Shown here: positions 53,147 through 64,000 of the stretch, in pieces
Layout: each line of letters begins with the position of its first letter
How positions within the stretch are numbered: the first letter of the stretch is position 1
Assembly: GCA_021397845.1 (NCBI GenBank)
Contig: CM038044.1
Span: forward strand, 61,665,851-61,729,850
Reading direction: 5' to 3'
DNA length: 64,000 nucleotides
Source of the DNA: Areca catechu
Taxonomy: Eukaryota; Streptophyta; Magnoliopsida; Arecales; Arecaceae
Position numbers and translations under genes: made by a program
The notes under the pieces: generated by a model
The model's database searches: none
Told to the model about the DNA's origin: nothing
Seen by the model: only the letters and a program-made list of their open reading frames with translations

Positions 53147-55594
53147 TGAAAGGATTATGCCCTAAAGGCCAATCGAAATGTTGTATTTCGATGGGATTTT
53201 CTTTTGTATCCCAAACTAGTGTATTGAAATTATCAATTAATAAAGGCATTTTATTTTCATCATACGTTGTGTCTTATTAATTTTATTAAGATATGATGAA
53301 TCCCATAGATTAGGGCTATGGTTCTCTGGTTATGATGAGATCATACCAGTGAGACCTAAAGCCTTAAAACCCTAATCTTGAATATTCCTGGTCGATGGGA
53401 TATTGAGTAGGGGATCAATGTTTCCGATAAGACCAGCACAACCTATGTATGCTTGGTGAAGAGGGTGACTGATCTCACAGTCACTTGTGTTTGACACCAA
53501 TACTAGAATGCGGGTGCTCATTAGAGAATGAGTTCACTGAATGGATCAAGCTTGAGAACATCTAATGGAACCTTATCAGTTTGTCAATAGATAGTTTTCA
53601 TAAAGGGAGTAATGCATGTGGTCCTTTGACCTGAGACTGCCATGGTATCTTGTATGCATGAATCCATACTTTGGTTCACACTTAATCATGACACTGAGTC
53701 ATGCATGGGGTGTACTGGGTATGGTGGATTGCATATGGAGGTTGTGAGTTGGTCAAAAATAAATCGATCAACCCTAGTAAGAGGGAAGCGCATCCAGATG
53801 ATTTCAATCAAATGAAGATTCGAGAAATCTTTGATCAAAGTATGAACATTAGAAATAGTTTCTAATGGTTCATTAATGAATCATCATTATCAGATTGAGT
53901 AAGGAATGAATATGAAATTGGATTTGACAAGTATCCATATCTATTATATTCAGGGTGCAAGTAGATCGAAGGATTGAATTGCCCGGTAACTCACCACTGA
54001 AGGGTATTTTGGTAAATCCACCAAAATTCCTCATCTTTCGGGTAGGCATGACATGTTGCTAGATGTCAATCTTGTCTTGAAGGTCTTCATGAAGTAATTG
54101 ATTTGGTTTCATTAGTCAATTCGATGTGTGATTCGAATTAGACAATTAGGTGAGCCAATTTGACCTAATTTGGTCAATCAGGTTCGATCAGATCGAATTG
54201 GCTCAAACCTAAACCTACTGCCGGCTAGATGTGGAATCCAATGGATCACACACAATAAAGACTTGGCCAAGGAAGTCATTCATGATTTAATTAGGGTCAT
54301 AGGATCCTAATTGGTTAGCCGGATTACATACTAGCATATGTAGGCTAACCAAATTCCTAACCCAATTAGATTGGGTCTGGTTGCTTGCTAATTGGACTAA
54401 CCTAATTATGGGAAACCTAAATTAGGTTGAGTCCTCAGTGGGGCTAGCCTAATCAGAGCTAAATCTGATTTTAATTTGGATTTAAGGACATTTTAGGTGC
54501 CATACATGAAAAGACCCAATGGCATGGGACTTTTGGTACCTAAATGATACCTTAACTTTAAAAGGGTACAGAATGAGCTATAGATCTCTGATTTGAATAT
54601 AATTTATATGGTCTGGAAGAAAATTTTATGCTCTTTCCATTGAGACCTATATTTCCATATTTTGACTGGTCAACATTCTTTGAAATTTATGTGGAAGAAG
54701 GATGGCGCGCGCGGTGCATGAAGAGTCGCAACTCTTCATGTGGCACACGGTTCTAATGGAGAGTCCTTCTGCTATCAGGACTCTTCATAATCTCTTATGT
54801 TTGGAGATTGAAGAGGCACATCTTGGCTTCCTAGGGACCGGTAATTGACATGTGGCAAGTGAGAATTCATCCAGATAAAAGAAGAGATTGAATAAGGCCT
54901 TCGGTGAATGAATGGGCTTATTAGATATGATTTTTCAAGCCAGATAACTTCTTTTCGGTCTTGAAAAATCATATCTGATAAGCTGATGGAAGGACATATC
55001 ACACGTCTCTCTTGTATCTATAAATAGGGGGTGGTGAAATGAGTCTGATAATGAAGAATTCCACTAATGTACTATTCTGAGTGTCTCTCTCTCCCACCTT
55101 CTTTCTTTAAGACAAGACTTGTCTTGTTAAGACAAGGTCTTTTCTACTAGGACAAGGCTTCGTTTTAGGATATAAGCCTAAGGGGTCCTAGAGAAGGGTT
55201 GTCCTAAAATCAAGAGTGGATTAGGAGAGTGTCTTTAGTACCCTACAGTAGGATAGGGTGTCCTACAATGGTCAATAGACCAAAGGTTGCCGAAAGAGTT
55301 CCACTTCTCCAAGCAACATGAAGAACGAGTTCTTTCTTGGTCCGAGTTTCGTGTGGATCACCGTTGGAGGGCGAACGTTTGGGTGCCTGGTGGAAAAGAA
55401 GGCTGAATCAGGGTTTTCTTCATCGGATTGTATACTAGCGGTTCTGGTTGGTGCCTAAACTCTAGTTTATATTATATATTCAAGTTTGTATATTTTAATT
55501 CCTAGTAAGGAGGTCTTGGGTTAAGGGTTTGGTAGTGGTTTCATAATAAATTTTTGAAATCCACGCTTCCGCCCTGGTCACCAAAACCCTAACA
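53147..55594 (+). mobile_element. Copia-F 3' LTR
   Basis: 2,448 bp, colinear with 45523-47972. It holds the inverted repeat 54313-54350, GCGCGCGC near 54704, TATAAATA at 55019-55026, and a better hairpin than the 5' copy, CTTGTCTT-GTT-AAGACAAG (55118-55136). Confidence 0.95.
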
Positions 55595-55786
55595 GAACCA
55601 AGGTCTCATAATAAGCCCAAGCACATCCTAAGATGCTTCCACCTCGTTCAAGGACAAGATATTGTCATTGAACGAGTAAATATGAAGAATAATATAGCAT
55701 ACCCATTTACTAATGCACTACCCCAACAGCAGTTTGATCGTCACTTAGAATGTATGAGTATAAAATACAAGGATGATTGGCTTTAG
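55595..55786 (+). pseudogene. pol: Copia-E RNase H, C-terminal end
   Basis: Resumes after Copia-F with EPRSHNKPKHILRCFHLVQG-type residues and KNNIAYPFTNALPQQQFDRH, ending in YKDDWL and TAG at 55784-55786. Only 192 bases. It completes the RNase H started at about 45370. Confidence 0.9.
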
Positions 55787-55799
55787 TGCAAGTGAGAGA
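55785..55799 (+). other. Copia-E polypurine tract
   Basis: AGTGCAAGTGAGAGA, two bases before the 3' LTR at 55801. Confidence 0.82.
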
Positions 55800-55800
55800 T

Positions 55801-58193
55801 TGAAAGAAAAGAGATGTAAAAGTCAATCTTTGTAAGGGAATTTTTGTAATCTTTCTACTCTTTTATGACATTAATATATTAATAAAAGGTATTTGTTTCA
55901 CCATGCTACTATATCTTATTTAAAGATTATGATGAATCCCATAGATTAGGGCAAAGAAATTAGGGTTGTGATAAAGATCATAATGGTGAGACCTATATTC
56001 CTATAAATCTTAATCTAAAATGTTCCTAGTCATTGGATCATCGATCCTAAAATCGATGCTTCTGAAAAGACTAGCTTATCCTATGTATGCTCGATGGAGA
56101 GGGTGGTTGGTCCCACAGCCACTTGTGTAGAGACACTAATACAAGGACAAGGGTGCTTATTAGGATATGAGTTCATTAAATTGATCTGCACTGAGACTAT
56201 TTTATGGAAGTCTTACTACTTGCCAAGATATAGTTCTCATAGTGTGAGTTGTGCAAGTGATCTTCAGATCTGAGGTTACCATGGTTCCTTATACACATTA
56301 AGTCATATTTTGGTTCATACTCATTCATGATATTGAGTCATGTACAAGGTGTTCTCCGATATGGTGGAAGGTGCATGAAGGATGTGAGTGGAACAACAAG
56401 GAATCGATCATTCATAGTAAGAGAAAATATTAACCTATATAATCTCTTCAATTTATAACTCAGGGAGTCTTTGATCAAAGCAGGATGAGATTAAAAGTGG
56501 TTTCTAATGAGTCATTAGTAGAGTGTTCATTATCAAATTGAGATTCGAAATGACTAAGCACTAGTGTTTGAAAGTTTCCATACCCATCACTTATTCAGGA
56601 TAAAGGGAGATCGAAAGATTAAATTACATGGTAACTTTCCACTAAAGGGTATTTTGGTATTTTCTACCAAATTTCTTATCTTCCAAGTAGGAATGACATG
56701 ATGCTAGACATCAATCATATCTTGTAGGTTTTCATGAATCAATTTGATTGGATTCATGAGTCAATTCGAAAGCTAGTTCGAATTTGCAACTTAGGTCAGC
56801 TCAATTTGACCTAATTAGGTCAATCGGGTTCGATTGGATCAAATCAGCTTGGACCTAGACCTATTGTTGGCTAGATGTGGATCCCAATGGATCACACATG
56901 TTAGGGAGTTGACCTAGGAAGTCAATTAGGGTCATGGGATCCTAATTGGTTAGCTAGATTACACACTAGCATGTGTAGGCTAACCTAATTCCTAACACAA
57001 TTGAATTGGGTCTAAAGGTTGCTTAATGGGCTAGCTTATTTAAAGGAATCCTATATTAAGTTGAGTCCAATGTGGGGCAGTACTAATCTGGTTTTATCCA
57101 GATTTATTTGGCCTTTATCATGATCTTTTGAAGAGTCCAAATGAGGAGGGACACTTGGCACCAAATGTTTTTTGTGCCAAGATAAAATGGGGTGCAGAAA
57201 AGGACCTAGAGTCCTTCTGCTTATGGGACTTTGTTTCTAGGTGAATCAAGGCACCCCTTAGCCTCATCTCCACACCAATTTGAATGGTTATGACTGGTCA
57301 ACAAATGATGGAATTCGGTGGAAGGAGTTAGTGCAAAATGAAGAGTTGCATCTCTTCATTTTGAAGCAAACACATAAGCAGAGTCCTTTTGCTTTAAGGA
57401 GCTACAAATCATCGATATTTTCTAATGAGAATCCACATCCCTTGGCCTTCTTAAAACTGGTATTCACCATGTTTCAAATGGAGAAGTTGGATGAAAAAAA
57501 TTAAGGGGCTTATATAAGTTCTTTGGAGCACGAAAGGTCATGTTGTTTCAAGAAAAGACTCCTTCTTAGTGAAGGTTCTTATATGATCCGTGTTTGGATA
57601 GATCAAAGGTTGATGATAAGGCTTATCTGGCACTTCCCCATCCCCTATAAATAGCCATTAGTGTTTAGGCCGATGGGTATCACAAATTCTTTCTTTCCTG
57701 CATTCTTACACTCACACTCTGCCACACTCTCCTTGTCTCTTCCTTCTCTTGTTAGAACTTAGATCTTGTCTTAAGACAAGTTCAGTATTTTAAGTCTAGG
57801 GTTTACGAAGTGAATAAGGAAGTGAAAAAGGGAGTGAAGAGAGGTTTTGCAGAGGGCTCAGAGTGCTCTACTGGAGGGCAAGGGTCTAAGCAAAGAAGGA
57901 GAGGCTGCCAAAGGAAGAAAGGCCAAAGTGAAAAGTCCCAATGGTTTAAGCAACCTGCTAAGGAGTGCTTCCTAGGATCAATTCTTGTGTGGATCATCTC
58001 TGGAGAGCATGCACTTGTGTGCCTAGTGGAAAGAAGAAGGAATTAGCATTCTAGGTATTTTTCCAAACCAATATTGACTGACTTGTTAATTGTAATGATA
58101 AGGGATCTTAAGCTTAGAGTTTCAAGTTGCTTTGGAATTTCAAAATGAAAATTTTTGAAATCCATACTTCCGTTGCATAACCGAAACCCAACA
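55801..58193 (+). mobile_element. Copia-E 3' LTR
   Basis: 2,393 bp, TGAAAGAAAAGAGATG to GAAACCCAACA. Inverted repeat 56948-56985, TATAAATA 57646-57653, palindrome CTTGTCTTAAGACAAG 57765-57780. Frames 57280-57504 and 57810-58046 are LTR sequence. Confidence 0.92.
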
Positions 58194-58367
58194 AGATATG
58201 GAGGGATAATCAAATTTTGAGAAAGGATTCAGAGAGGTCTTTGATTTCCCTATAGGAGGGTAGGGGTTCCAGCAAAGGGAAAAAGGCCATTAGATAAAGA
58301 AAGGCTACTAGGAAGAGTCCTAGTAAAATAAGCAAGCTCGATAGGAGTGCTTCCTTGGTCTAGTTTC
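58194..58367 (+). mobile_element. Copia-D LTR, second part, truncated
   Basis: Continues the LTR interrupted at 31863. It matches the solo LTR (complement of about 8890-9060) up to GAGTGCTTCCTTGGTCTAG, then breaks off. The remaining ~1 kb that follows this point in a complete LTR is missing, and Chromo-B RT sequence follows directly. The breakpoint is good to about 10 bases. Confidence 0.8.
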
Positions 58368-58980
58368 AAAGCTTTTAACACGGAACATGCATGAGGTCCA
58401 AAGCTTTCATGGCCTCATGACGTTTTATCAAAGATTTATCAAAGGATTTAGTACCATCATAGCCCTAATCACTGACTATATGAAGAAACGGGGTTTTGAA
58501 TGAACTAAGGCTGCTGAACAAGCTTTCATAGAGATCAAGGAAATGATGACCCATGCTCCTATCTTGCATCTACCAAATTTTATGATGATTTTTGAAGTTG
58601 CTTGTGATGCATCATTAGTTGGGATTGGTGGAGTCTTAAGCCAAGAAGGACACCATGTGGCTTTCTTTAGTGAAATGCTACGCAGTAGTAAGTGCAAGTA
58701 TTTCACCTATGATAAGGAGTTCTATGCCATTGTCTAAGCATTAATGTTTTGGAGACATTTTTTGCTTCCTCAAGAATCATTTTATATTATAGTCATGAAG
58801 CTCTTAAATTTCGTAATTTATAGAAAAAATTAAATCCTAGACATGGCAAGTGTGTTGAGTTTTTGCAAGCTTACACTTTTATTATAAGACATAAAATAGG
58901 TTTAGAGAATCGTGCTACGATGCACTTAGTCATAGAGTAGATCTTTTATTGACAGAGTCTAAAAAAGAGACCGGAGCTAC
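58368..58980 (+). pseudogene. pol: Chromo-B RT end and RNase H
   Basis: HEVQSFHGLMTFYQRFIKGF and STIIALITDYMKKRGFE match the Chromo-G RT-RNase H junction (HEVRSFHGLATFYRRF). RNase H follows: MMIFEVACDASLVGIGGVLS, EGHHVAFFSEMLRSSKCKYF and FTYDKEFYAIV. After a stop at 58736 come RHKIGLENR-type and LSHRV-DLLL-like pieces. A short duplicated stretch (ACTTAGTCATxGAGTAG) occurs at 58923 and 58988. Stops at 58499 and 58736. Confidence 0.88.
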
Positions 58981-59129
58981 TGATATCACTTAGTCATCGA
59001 GTAGCCCTTTTATTGATAATTAGTATCAAAGTCTTGGTCTTTGAACAACTCAAAGAGAAATATAATGAATGTCCTAATTTTAAGAATATTAATAGCATCA
59101 CTAAGACAAGGATTGTCTAAGAAATTTAG

Positions 59130-60575
59130 TGAGTATATACTTTAGGATGGTTACCTATTCAAAAAGAATAAGCTATGTGTTCCCCGAAACTCTATTAGAG
59201 ATTTTTTAATTTCGGAAGTACATATTGGAAGATTATTTGGACATTTTGGATGAAATGAAACTATTGAAGCTATGAAAGCTTAATTTTATTGCCCTAGTTT
59301 GAAATGTGACATAGCCCGTATCGTGGCACAGTATCAAACTTGCATAGTAACCAAGCATCGCAGACAAAACACTGGACTATATGCCACACTACTGGTACCT
59401 AATTGTCTATGGTAGGATATAAGTATGGATTTTGTTTTAGGATTATCCCAGACATTTAGAAAGAATGATTCTATTTGTGTAGTACTAGATCGATTCTCAA
59501 AAGTGGCACACTTCCTTCCTTACCCAATAATTTCTGACAATTTTAGAGTTGCAAGATTATATTTTGATGAAGTAGTTAGACTGCATGATTTGCCAAAATC
59601 GATTGTGTCAGATAAGGATGAGTATTTTATGAGTTATTTTTGGAAGATACTATGGCACTTAATGGGGACAAAACTAAAATTTTCATCCACATACCATATC
59701 CAAATTGGTGGTCAAACTAAAGTCATGAATAGGAGCTTAAGAAATCTCCTTCATTGTTTAGTTGGAGAGTATATGAAGAATTGAAATTATTACGAGCTAG
59801 AGCTGAATTTGCTTATAATAGTCTATTAATAAGATGATAGGAATGAGTCCTTTCGAAGTAGTATATGGTCTTCAGCCTAGAAAACCAATGACCTCATTAC
59901 ATTATCCATGTATATTAGGACAACTAAATTAATCAAAGCATTCACATAGCATGTAAGAGATTTGCATAAGAAATTATCAAAAAAGCTAATGTCAGTAATC
60001 AGATCTATAAGCAATTAGTTGATTCACACCGATGAGCTCATGATTTTGCTGTAGGGGATTATGTTATGACACGAATTAGGCTAGAGTGGTTTCTTTCTAG
60101 AATTGTTAAGAAACTATATGCCCGAGGATCAAGCCCTTTTATGATCTTAAAGAAACTTAGATTAAATACAAATATTATGGATCTACTATTTAATTATGGC
60201 ATTTGTACTACTTTTAATGTATCAGATCTAATAAAATATAGAGAACAAATATCAATACCCATTGATCCTTTTGAGCCTAATTCCTTTGTTGAGAGTGAAC
60301 CCCTCCAAGTGTCCATAGCCAAAAGTTTCTAGAAGACATGACTGGATTGAGAAGATTCTAGATGAGTAATTTATTTTTACCAAGAGTCCTGGTGGATATT
60401 AGAAATATTTGGTGAGATGGCAAGGCCATTCTGAGTTTGAGGATATATGGATTACTTGAGAAGACTACAACGGATCGATCAAGACATTCTTGTGCTTTAC
60501 CAAAAAAGTATGGAGCCTGACTCGATGGAGTCGAGCTTTCCCCATCCAAGGCAAAATTTTGAGGACATAGTCCAG
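59130..60575 (+). pseudogene. pol: Chromo-B integrase and chromodomain
   Basis: Starts with GYLFKKNKLCVPRNSIRDFL and a decayed H2C2 zinc finger (EVHIGRLFGHFG...CIVTKHRR). The integrase core frame 59425-59784 reads MDFVLGLSQTFRKNDSICVV, LHDLPKSIVSDKDEYFMSYF and TYHIQIGGQTKVMNRSLRNL. The two Asp are kept, but the expected Glu in QTEVxNR is Lys. Past a frameshift come GPY/F-type sequence (near 60070-60160) and a broken chromodomain (ILDE-FIFTKSPGGY then KYLVRWQGHSEFEDIWIT) near 60354-60460. The end (SFPHPRQNFEDI-like, 60535-60575) resembles chromovirus pol C termini. Confidence 0.88.
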
Positions 60576-60584
60576 TATAAATTT

Positions 60585-62310
60585 TGATACATGCCTAGCA
60601 TTTTTTTGAGTAGATAGATATAATTACTTTTATTTTTGTATCTAGCTCATGCATAGATCTCAAAGCATGGAATTATATTAGTTTAAATTATTTTAAAATT
60701 TATTTTAGATTAGTCTATTTATTTCAGATTAGTCTAAAGTCTTATAATTTTTGTTAAGTTGGTCTCCAATTTATTGGGTACTAAAGTCTATTTAAAGAAG
60801 TCTTGTTGTTGATATAGATCCATTGAGAAAATTAAAAAAACTATTTGAATTTCTCTCGATTCTCCTTTTCCTAATATTCTTTCTCCTCCTCTAATCTTCA
60901 CTAATTCTCCTTCTTCATCTCCTTCTTCCTCTTTCCTATTCTTCTTCTTCCCCTTAGTCTCCTATTCCCCACTGTTCCAAATTTCTGAGACCCTTATCTC
61001 CATCCCAACTTCAATCGACTCCACCATCCCTCCATGAACCACTGCTGCATGACATCTCCCTACTCCCCGCCACCAGCCGACCGCCTTGTTGCCCATCTCC
61101 TCCATCGCGGACCTTCATTCCCAACCATCTACCACTACCATCAATCCACCATTGACTGCCGCACCACTCACCTCCGTCCAAGCTCCATAGAAAGGCACGA
61201 CCAAATCCCTTTGCCCCAAGCACTTGTGCCTCCTCTACCACTCCCTACTATCGAAGTGAACAATGCCACCAGAATCACTGCACTCATCTTTGGCATTAAC
61301 ACATGGCTTCTTCACCTCTGATGGAATCAATCCAAGAACCTTGCCTCCCATGGGTCTTCATCGCCAAGGAACTCTATGCTCAAGACTTCACTACCATCCA
61401 CTCCACCGATGCCCACTTCTATCAATCGACCACCTCAGTGATCACCAATGACTGTCTTCCATCCATGGTGATTCTCTACCTCTCCACCAAGCCCCTACTG
61501 AGGTTTTTTCCTCCTATTTTTATGATCGTGAAAGCACCCCAGCACGATTGTGACAACAAAAGCCCATCCACCTTGCTGACTTTAGGTTATCTTATAAAAC
61601 TTAAGATTATTTATTTATTTGGTTCCTTCACCATGACCACGACCATCTTGTCAGCCATCTCATCCAAGGCGAACCGATCTTATTCCCCAGGCACCTTGTT
61701 CTCATGATTGTGAAGGCATGTGCTCGAAAATGGAAATTGCAAACTTTCTAGAGCAAATCTAGAAACCCCTACTGACTTCTAATTTTGGATTTATTGGGTT
61801 GAATTAAATTTTATTTCTATTTGAGATAACTATTTTTATTGTTGTTATCTTATGTTGGTAATTCAAATCTAAAGGCTCTATCGAACTTGCCATCCAACCA
61901 GGATCGCAAGTCAACTTGGTCAATGCTTTCTCTTTAAGATTCAACCATGATAAACATTAGAGCACCTTTCCATTTATTTAAAAATAAATATATTTAATTG
62001 ATATTAGTAGTAATCATAAACCTTTGATTTTATTAATTTTTTATATTAATTGCATATGCTGAGCCTTAACTTACAGGTAGTTTTTCAAATATCCTTGATC
62101 CTATTCTTAAGATCTAGGGTTTCTTATTATACTTATACTTATTTTAAAAAAATTGTTTGTAGCTAATCCTTTCCATAATCATAAAAAATTAAAGTAGCTA
62201 AATTTTGGTTATAGTTTTAATTTATTGACAATTTTAAAATAAATAAATAAATAAATAAAATCTATATTAGTCCTATCTCTTATATCCCTAGATCAGGTCA
62301 TCCCGCATCA
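60585..62310 (+). mobile_element. Chromo-B 3' LTR
   Basis: The start is inferred at TGATACATGCCTAGC. The end is CCCGCATCA at 62310. The last 706 bases match 3252-3968. It has a 150-base pyrimidine-rich tract (60840-60990) followed by a more GC-rich stretch (61000-61600). Open frames there (61034-61321, 61303-61707) have no recognisable domain and lie wholly in LTR sequence. Confidence 0.8.
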
Positions 62311-62883
62311 AGATCATTGGAAAGCTATGAAAAAGATTCTTAAGTACCTTAAAAGGACTAAAGATGTTTTTCTAATATATGAAGATCATATTTAAAACTA
62401 GAAGGTTATACTAACTCTAGTTTTCAATCAGATCTAGATGATAGTAAATCTATATCAAGATATATCTTTACTCTTTATGGTGGTACAATAAGTTAAAAAA
62501 GTACCAAGCAGCAAACTATAGCCTACTCAATTACTAAGGTAGAATATATAGTTGCTAGTGAAGTTGCTAAGGAAGTTGTCTAGAGAAAAAGTTCATCTTA
62601 GAGTTGAGTGTAGTTTCTGTAATACAACAATTGGTGCCACTTTATTGTGATAACATTTGGAGCTGTTGCACAAGCTAAAAATCCAAGATCTCATCGAAAG
62701 TCCAAGCACATTCTAAGGCACTTCTATCTAGTTCATGAAATCATTGAAAGACAAGGCATGGTTATAGAATCAGTAGATACAAAGAATAATATAGCAGACC
62801 TATTCACTAAGGCCCTTCCTCAATAGCAGTTTGATTCTCATTTAGATTATATGGAAATTATATACAAGGGTGATTCACTTTAG
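62311..62883 (+). pseudogene. pol: Copia-C RNase H and pol end
   Basis: Starts with DHWKAMKKILKYLKRTKDVF, then EGYTNSSFQSDLDDSKSISR, an EYIVASEVAKEVV-type segment, LYCDN, SRSHRKSKHILRHFYLVHEI and NNIADLFTKALPQ, ending in TAG at 62881-62883. This is the same copia RNase H as in A, E and F. Stops and frameshifts near 62380, 62494, 62582 and 62657. The 5' part of Copia-C lies beyond the left edge of the window, on the other side of Chromo-B. Confidence 0.88.
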
Positions 62884-62896
62884 TGTAATTAGGAGA
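62882..62896 (+). other. Copia-C polypurine tract (decayed)
   Basis: AGTGTAATTAGGAGA at the place of AGTGCAAGTGGGAGA. Confidence 0.65.
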
Positions 62897-62897
62897 T

Positions 62898-64000
62898 TGA
62901 AAGAATAGGATCCTGAAAGCTAATCATATTTTTAATATAATAGTGGCTTTTCTGTAAAGTGTTCTAACTCATGTATGATATAATATTATAGAAAGATATT
63001 TTGATTCATCATATGCTGTATCTTATACCTTTTTATTTTTTATTATAATGACCCCCATAGATTAAGGCAATGGATTTAGGGTTATGATGAAGTTCATAAT
63101 AGTGAAACCTAAGTTCCTATAAATTCTAATTTAGAATATTCCTAATCGAAGGATCATCAAGTTGTGGATCGATGTTTCCAGAAAAACTGGCGCATCCTAT
63201 GTATGTTCGATGGAGAGAGTGGTTGGTCTTACAACCACTTATGTAAGGATACTAATACAAGGATGTGGGTACTCATCAAATAATGAGTTCACTAAATTGA
63301 TCCATCATGAGAACATCTTATAGAAATTTTACTTATCAAAAGATTATTCTCTTTGTAGGAGTTGTGTGTAAGTGAATCTTAGACCTAAGATGATCGTGGA
63401 ATCTTGTGCACAAGAATCTTTATTTTGGTCATACTCATTCATGACTTAGTCATGTATTCATGGATATGATGAAGGTTGTGAGTAGATCAACAAGAAATCG
63501 ATACTCCCAGTAAGAGGAGTATTTATCATCCTATATAATCTCATCAAACATAACTCAACAAGTCTTTGATCAAAGTAGGATGATATTTGAAATGTTTTCT
63601 AATTTTTTCATTGGTCAATTTTCATTATTAATTCAAGATTCAAATGAATAATATGTTAGGATTTGACAAGTTTCCATACCCATCATTTATTCAAGATTTA
63701 AAGGGAGATCACACGATAACTTGCCACGAAATTATATTTTAGAAATTTTTACCAAATTTCTTATCTTTTGTATAGGCATGACACATTGCTATATATAAAT
63801 CATATCTTGTAGGTTTTCATGAATTAATATAATTAATTCATGAGTCAATTTGAAAGATTGTTCAAATTGGTAATTTAGGTTAGCTCAATTTTAACCTAAT
63901 TCGATTATTTGATTTCTATTCGAACTTGATTGACAAGAATCTAGACCTATGGTTGGCTAGATGTAGAGCTCAAAGGATCATAGATGCTAATAAATTTGTC
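62898..64000 (+). mobile_element. Copia-C 3' LTR, first 1.1 kb
   Basis: TGAAAGAATAGGATCC, then the shared LTR blocks (TTGATTCATCATATGCTG, ACCCCCATAGATTAAGGCAA, GGAGAGAGTGGTTGGTC, GACACATTGCTATATAT). It runs off the right edge of the window. Confidence 0.88.

Larger units (their letters stand above)
45523..55594 (+). mobile_element. Copia-F: full-length long-LTR copia element
   Basis: 10,072 bp. 5' LTR 45523-47972, PBS 47974-47986, leader, gag, PR-IN-RT-RH, PPT 53131-53145 and 3' LTR 53147-55594. Flanks CAACC (45518-45522) and GAACC (55595-55599) are a target duplication with one change. Joining them restores the Copia-E RNase H sequence. It is the best-preserved copia element here but has about a dozen coding lesions. 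LTR mismatches are about 6% over the first 200 bp by hand. Confidence 0.95.
31864..58193 (+). mobile_element. Copia-E: long-LTR copia element with two internal insertions
   Basis: 5' LTR 31864-34251, PBS 34253, leader with uORF, stem and hairpin array, gag, PR-IN-RT-RH, PPT 55785 and 3' LTR 55801-58193. Flanks ATATA (31859-31863) and AGATA (58194-58198) are a probable target duplication with one change. It contains Sire-2 (in the leader just before gag) and Copia-F (in RNase H). LTR divergence is about 11% by hand count over 260 bp. It sits inside the Copia-D LTR. Confidence 0.9.
3252..62310 (+). mobile_element. Chromo-B: Ty3/gypsy chromovirus, split by four later events
   Basis: The pieces in order are: 5' LTR end 3252-3968, PBS, leader, gag start 4925-5541, gag end/PR/RT start 28534-29885, RT end/RNase H/integrase/chromodomain about 58368-60575, and 3' LTR about 60585-62310. 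PR-RT-RH-IN order and a C-terminal chromodomain mark a Ty3/gypsy chromovirus. It is related to, but much more decayed than, Chromo-G. Its 3' LTR end (CCCGCATCA) abuts Copia-C RNase H. Its left end lies outside the window behind Sire-1. About 570 bp of RT, including the catalytic centre, is deleted. Confidence 0.85.

Noticed and set aside
57810..58046. Basic 78-codon frame in the Copia-E 3' LTR (after the palindrome)
   Set aside because: The corresponding part of the 5' LTR (33865-34100) has an in-frame stop and shift. It lies in the transcribed U5 part and is not conserved as protein.
61034..61707. Overlapping plus-strand open frames in the GC-richer part of the Chromo-B 3' LTR
   Set aside because: They lie wholly inside an LTR, show no domain or conserved start, and overlap each other in different frames. 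They look like low-stop GC-rich leader sequence.

Overview
This window looks like plant nuclear heterochromatin. I see no host gene, no tRNA or rRNA gene and no CRISPR array. Essentially every base can be assigned to an LTR retrotransposon or an LTR remnant: Ty1/copia elements with very long (about 2.3-2.45 kb) LTRs, Sirevirus-type copia elements, and Ty3/gypsy chromoviruses. Priming sites complementary to initiator-Met tRNA, AT-rich composition and the protein types fit a flowering plant. A monocot such as a palm is my guess, but the species cannot be fixed from this sequence. Element names used below are local labels.

Layout, outermost to innermost. Copia-C is the oldest host; only its RNase H tail and 3' LTR (62311-64000) are visible. 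Chromo-B, a plus-strand gypsy element, sits in Copia-C and runs from before the window to 62310. Four later events broke it. (1) Sire-1 (minus, 1-3251) lies in its 5' LTR and itself carries a minus Copia-X LTR (1-879). (2) Copia-A (plus, 5542-28533) lies in its gag. Copia-A contains a minus solo LTR (8674-11056, perfect AACTA duplication), a rearranged chromovirus remnant (14844-16646, ATAAT duplication) and a nearly complete minus chromovirus, Chromo-G (16722-25565, CTGAT duplication). (3) A Copia-D LTR (from 29886) entered its RT. (4) A deletion fused the far end of that LTR to the end of the RT near 58367. Inside the Copia-D LTR is Copia-E (31864-58193). Inside Copia-E are Sire-2 (minus, 35579-41757) and Copia-F (plus, 45523-55594). 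The deepest chain is C > B > D > E > F, five levels.

No element is intact. Chromo-G is closest: gag and pol are broken by only three in-frame stops, and it has PR, RT, RNase H, integrase and a C-terminal chromodomain. Copia-F keeps both LTRs, PBS, PPT and all pol domains but has about a dozen lesions. Rough hand counts of LTR mismatches over the first 200-260 bp give about 4% (G), 6% (F), 10% (Sire-2), 11% (E) and 14% (A), which agrees with the order of nesting.

The most interesting signal is in the untranslated leaders of the long-LTR copia elements. Copia-A and Copia-E have a conserved five-codon upstream ORF whose stop lies in the 5' arm of a 10-bp stem. A third copy, carried inside Sire-2, keeps both. 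Further downstream, A, E and F each carry four mini-hairpins at nearly constant spacing, with loop type differing by family and a compensatory base-pair change. The LTRs add a CTTGTC/GACAAG hairpin downstream of the TATA box and a GGTTAGCC/GGCTAACC inverted repeat. This looks like a structured retroelement leader that may act in translation or packaging. A second pattern is that three separate chromovirus insertions fall within 88 homologous bases of copia pol.
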